A stretch of 23,399 nt of DNA from JAVVRI01 sp036654795 (GTDB lineage: Bacteria; Bacteroidota; Bacteroidia; Bacteroidales; Tannerellaceae): assembly GCA_036654795.1 (NCBI GenBank), contig JAVVRI010000018.1, positions 1-23,399 of the forward strand, given 5' to 3'. Shown piece by piece: positions 21,686 to 23,399 of this stretch. A model generated the notes under the pieces. It saw only the letters and a list, made by a program, of their open reading frames with translations, made no database searches and was not told the origin of the DNA. The position numbers and the translations under genes were made by a program. Each line of letters begins with the position of its first letter. The first letter of the stretch is position 1.

Positions 21686-22558
21686 TTATTTTATTAAGTT
21701 AAGCAGGTATTGTCCGTACTGATTCTTCACCATCGGAGCTGCCACCTCTTTTAGTTTGACAACATCAATCCAGCCTTTGACATAGGCTATCTCTTCCAAA
21801 CAAGCTACTTTCAGCCCCTGCCGTTTCTCTATCACCTCCACAAAGGTAGAAGCTTCGGAAAGAGAATCGTGCGTGCCGGTGTCTAGCCAAGCGAAACCAC
21901 GTCCCAATAGCTTTACTTTCAGCTCCCCGTCCTTCAGAAATTCCTGGTTGACAGTGGTTATCTCCAATTCGCCCCGCGCCGATGGCTTGATCTGACCAGC
22001 CACCTCAACAACCTTGTTCGGATAGAAATACAGACCAACAACAGCGTAATTCGATTTTGGCTGCTTTGGTTTCTCTTCTATGCTAAGCACATTGCCATCA
22101 GCATCGAACTCGGCTACGCCGTAACGTTCAGGATCAGTCACATAATAGCCGAATACGGTTGCTTTCTGTTCTTCGACAGCAAGATGGACGGCGTCTTTCA
22201 GCATCATCGTAAAACTCTGTCCGTAGAATATATTGTCTCCCAACACGAGGCACACCGAATCGTCTCCGATGAAGTCAGCACCCAAGATGAAGGCTTGCGC
22301 CAATCCATCGGGAGATGGTTGCTCCTTATATTCAAAACGCACACCGTAATCAGAGCCATCCCCCAACAAGCGGCGGAAGGCTGGCAGGTCCTGAGGAGTA
22401 GAGATAATCAATATATCCCGTATCCCAGCCAACATAAGCACGGAGACAGGATAATAAATCATCGGCTTGTCATAGATCGGCAACAATTGCTTTGAAACAC
22501 CTTTGGTAATTGGGTACAAACGTGTACCCGATCCACCTGCTAATACGATACCCTTCAT
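21686..22558 (-). CDS. rfbA: Glucose-1-phosphate thymidylyltransferase
   Basis: Makes dTDP-glucose from glucose-1-phosphate and dTTP, the entry to dTDP-L-rhamnose and related deoxysugars; cytosolic tetramer. The 290-aa length is exact for RmlA. Seen: nucleotidyltransferase signature GGSGTRLYPIT (8-18) with R13, K23-Q24 in SKQLLPIYDKPM, EQPSPDGLAQAF, the metal-binding LGDNIFYG, and the GFAWLDTG substrate loop. No rfbB, rfbC or rfbD follows within the window; the next gene is fcl, 63 bases away. It has its own promoter. Confidence 0.97.
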   Translation of the reverse strand: MKGIVLAGGSGTRLYPITKGVSKQLLPIYDKPMIYYPVSVLMLAGIRDILIISTPQDLPAFRRLLGDGSDYGVRFEYKEQPSPDGLAQAFILGADFIGDDSVCLVLGDNIFYGQSFTMMLKDAVHLAVEEQKATVFGYYVTDPERYGVAEFDADGNVLSIEEKPKQPKSNYAVVGLYFYPNKVVEVAGQIKPSARGELEITTVNQEFLKDGELKVKLLGRGFAWLDTGTHDSLSEASTFVEVIEKRQGLKVACLEEIAYVKGWIDVVKLKEVAAPMVKNQYGQYLLNLIK

Positions 22559-22601
22559 ACGTTTTATCTTATTTAGAACAAATTATTGACTAACTGAAGT
22601 G

Positions 22602-22629
22602 CAAATATATATGAAATTTTTCGGATCAA
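22602..22629 (-). promoter_or_regulatory. Promoter of rfbA
   Basis: On the - strand TTG (22629-22627), a 17-base gap, then TATATTTG (22609-22602), matching the two-part Bacteroidetes promoter. The start ATG lies 43 bases downstream at 22558. Confidence 0.6.
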
Positions 22630-22725
22630 TGCCACAATTTGATAGCAAAAACGATTGAGAAGAACGGGAACACTATTATTTCAATAAACGTCAATTATCA
22701 AATCGCTCTAATGCAAGAGTTAGTT

Positions 22726-23399
22726 TCAAGGCATGGTCGCAGCCGAAGGAGGTGGTGCAGACGCGCCCCAACTCTTATTAGCACGTGACCCCATTTCGAG
22801 TTCAAGCAAGCCACCGGAGGCTATGTCGCTATGACTAAACCAAGGCTGATCAAGCGTTTTACCATTCAAAACGGCAGACTGCACATATTTATTCTCCTTC
22901 GAACAGTTGTTTGCCTTAATCTCGAACGTATTGCCACCGCCCATATCAATCTTAATGTCCGAGAATACAGGACTACCAATATTATAGGTAGGCGAACCGG
23001 GCGTAACGGGATAAAAACCCATCTGACTGAATGCCACGAAAGCAGACATACCGCCACCGTCTTCATCGCCCGGAACCCCCATTAGGTCGTTGCGAAACCA
23101 TTGGTCGAGCAATGTGCGAATACGCTTCTGCGTCTTCCACGGCTGACCTGCGTAGTTATATAGATACGGGATGTGTAAACTTGGCTCATTAGCCATTGAG
23201 AACTGCCCCACATTGCCGGTATGGTCGGGCAGGTTGCTATAGAATTGCCACTTCGACATGCCCAGAGGCGTATCGAACATTGAGTCGAGAGCGGCTGTGA
23301 AGGCCATCTTCCCCCCGATCAACCGGATCAAGTCTGCTACATTGTGTTGCACGTCCCAGCGATAAATGTAGGCGTTGTTTTCATCATAATAATCGCGTG
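22726..23399 (-). CDS. GH92 family alpha-1,2-mannosidase, C-terminal part (cut by window edge)
   Basis: The last ~223 codons of a glycoside hydrolase family 92 exo-alpha-mannosidase; the frame stays open to the right edge, so the 5' part lies outside. GH92 enzymes are calcium-dependent and trim mannose from host or yeast N-glycans and mannans in the periplasm or at the surface. Diagnostic stretches: a start-side YIYRWDVQHNVADLI, then ANEPSLHIPYLYNYAGQPW, which carries the glutamate taken as catalytic acid in family structures, and VPGDEDGGGMSAFVAFSQMGFYPV, which carries the aspartate of the catalytic base. IGSPVF and the closing NKSWG strand are also typical. Full proteins have ~730-760 aa. 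Signal peptide and N-terminal beta domain cannot be seen. Confidence 0.93.
   Translation of the reverse strand, partial: RDYYDENNAYIYRWDVQHNVADLIRLIGGKMAFTAALDSMFDTPLGMSKWQFYSNLPDHTGNVGQFSMANEPSLHIPYLYNYAGQPWKTQKRIRTLLDQWFRNDLMGVPGDEDGGGMSAFVAFSQMGFYPVTPGSPTYNIGSPVFSDIKIDMGGGNTFEIKANNCSKENKYVQSAVLNGKTLDQPWFSHSDIASGGLLELEMGSRANKSWGASAPPPSAATMP

Noticed and set aside
22637..22703. Inverted pair ATTTGATA / TATCAAAT between rfbA and GH92
   Set aside because: Only 8 bp in AT-rich sequence with 51 bases between arms; expected by chance.

Overview
The window reads as a chromosomal segment of a Bacteroides-like member of the Bacteroidota. Evidence seen: many genes carry a TAnnTTTG element just upstream (the Bacteroidetes -7 promoter motif) and mostly lack Shine-Dalgarno sequences. 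The gene set fits too: a FadL/OmpP1-type outer-membrane protein, a DUF4827-like lipoprotein, a GH92 mannosidase, a long-form GDP-fucose synthase next to Gmd, and a Bacteroides-style ECF sigma factor. No phage, transposase, CRISPR array, rRNA or tRNA is visible. The genus is inferred, not proven.

Layout. Bases 1-3363 are on the + strand: a palindromic repeat at the left edge, a secreted TlpA-like thioredoxin protein, and a tight operon rlmB-like / ridA / Nudix hydrolase that ends in a strong bidirectional terminator. From 3444 to the right edge every gene is on the - strand. In order of transcription, from right to left, these are: a GH92 alpha-mannosidase cut by the window edge; rfbA, fcl and gmd (activated dTDP-sugar and GDP-L-fucose supply); an OmpA-family protein; a polyprenyl-phosphate sugar-1-phosphate transferase that starts glycan assembly; an operon yqgF-def-carboxyltransferase-biotin carrier; a 574-bp intergenic region; a Gly/Tyr/Trp- and Ser/Arg-rich secreted protein followed by a FadL/OmpP1 protein; an ECF sigma factor with a 60-codon ORF downstream; rpe-comEC; the DHH phosphoesterase nrnA; and the DUF4827-like lipoprotein followed by glmM.

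How it works together. Most of the window is housekeeping (rRNA methylation, deformylation, nanoRNA turnover, ribulose-phosphate epimerase, amino-sugar synthesis for the wall). The right third is envelope glycan biosynthesis: nucleotide-sugar enzymes, the lipid-linked initiating transferase and an outer-membrane protein. The carboxyltransferase plus biotin carrier pair fits propionyl/methylmalonyl-CoA metabolism, but no biotin carboxylase or membrane decarboxylase subunit lies beside it.

Most unusual structure. Within 13047-13620, bases 13296-13522 hold a degenerate array of 22-23 bp units arranged as a large dyad: outer units on the left are matched by inverted units on the right, with a 16-bp perfect inverted repeat, and the centre holds a second repeat type carrying GATATGTTGTACAGGTTAT. 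It encodes no protein and matches no family I can name. Other points of interest are a probable leaderless start for yqgF, a small conserved-looking ORF behind the sigma factor, and a ComEC protein without the usual C-terminal hydrolase domain.
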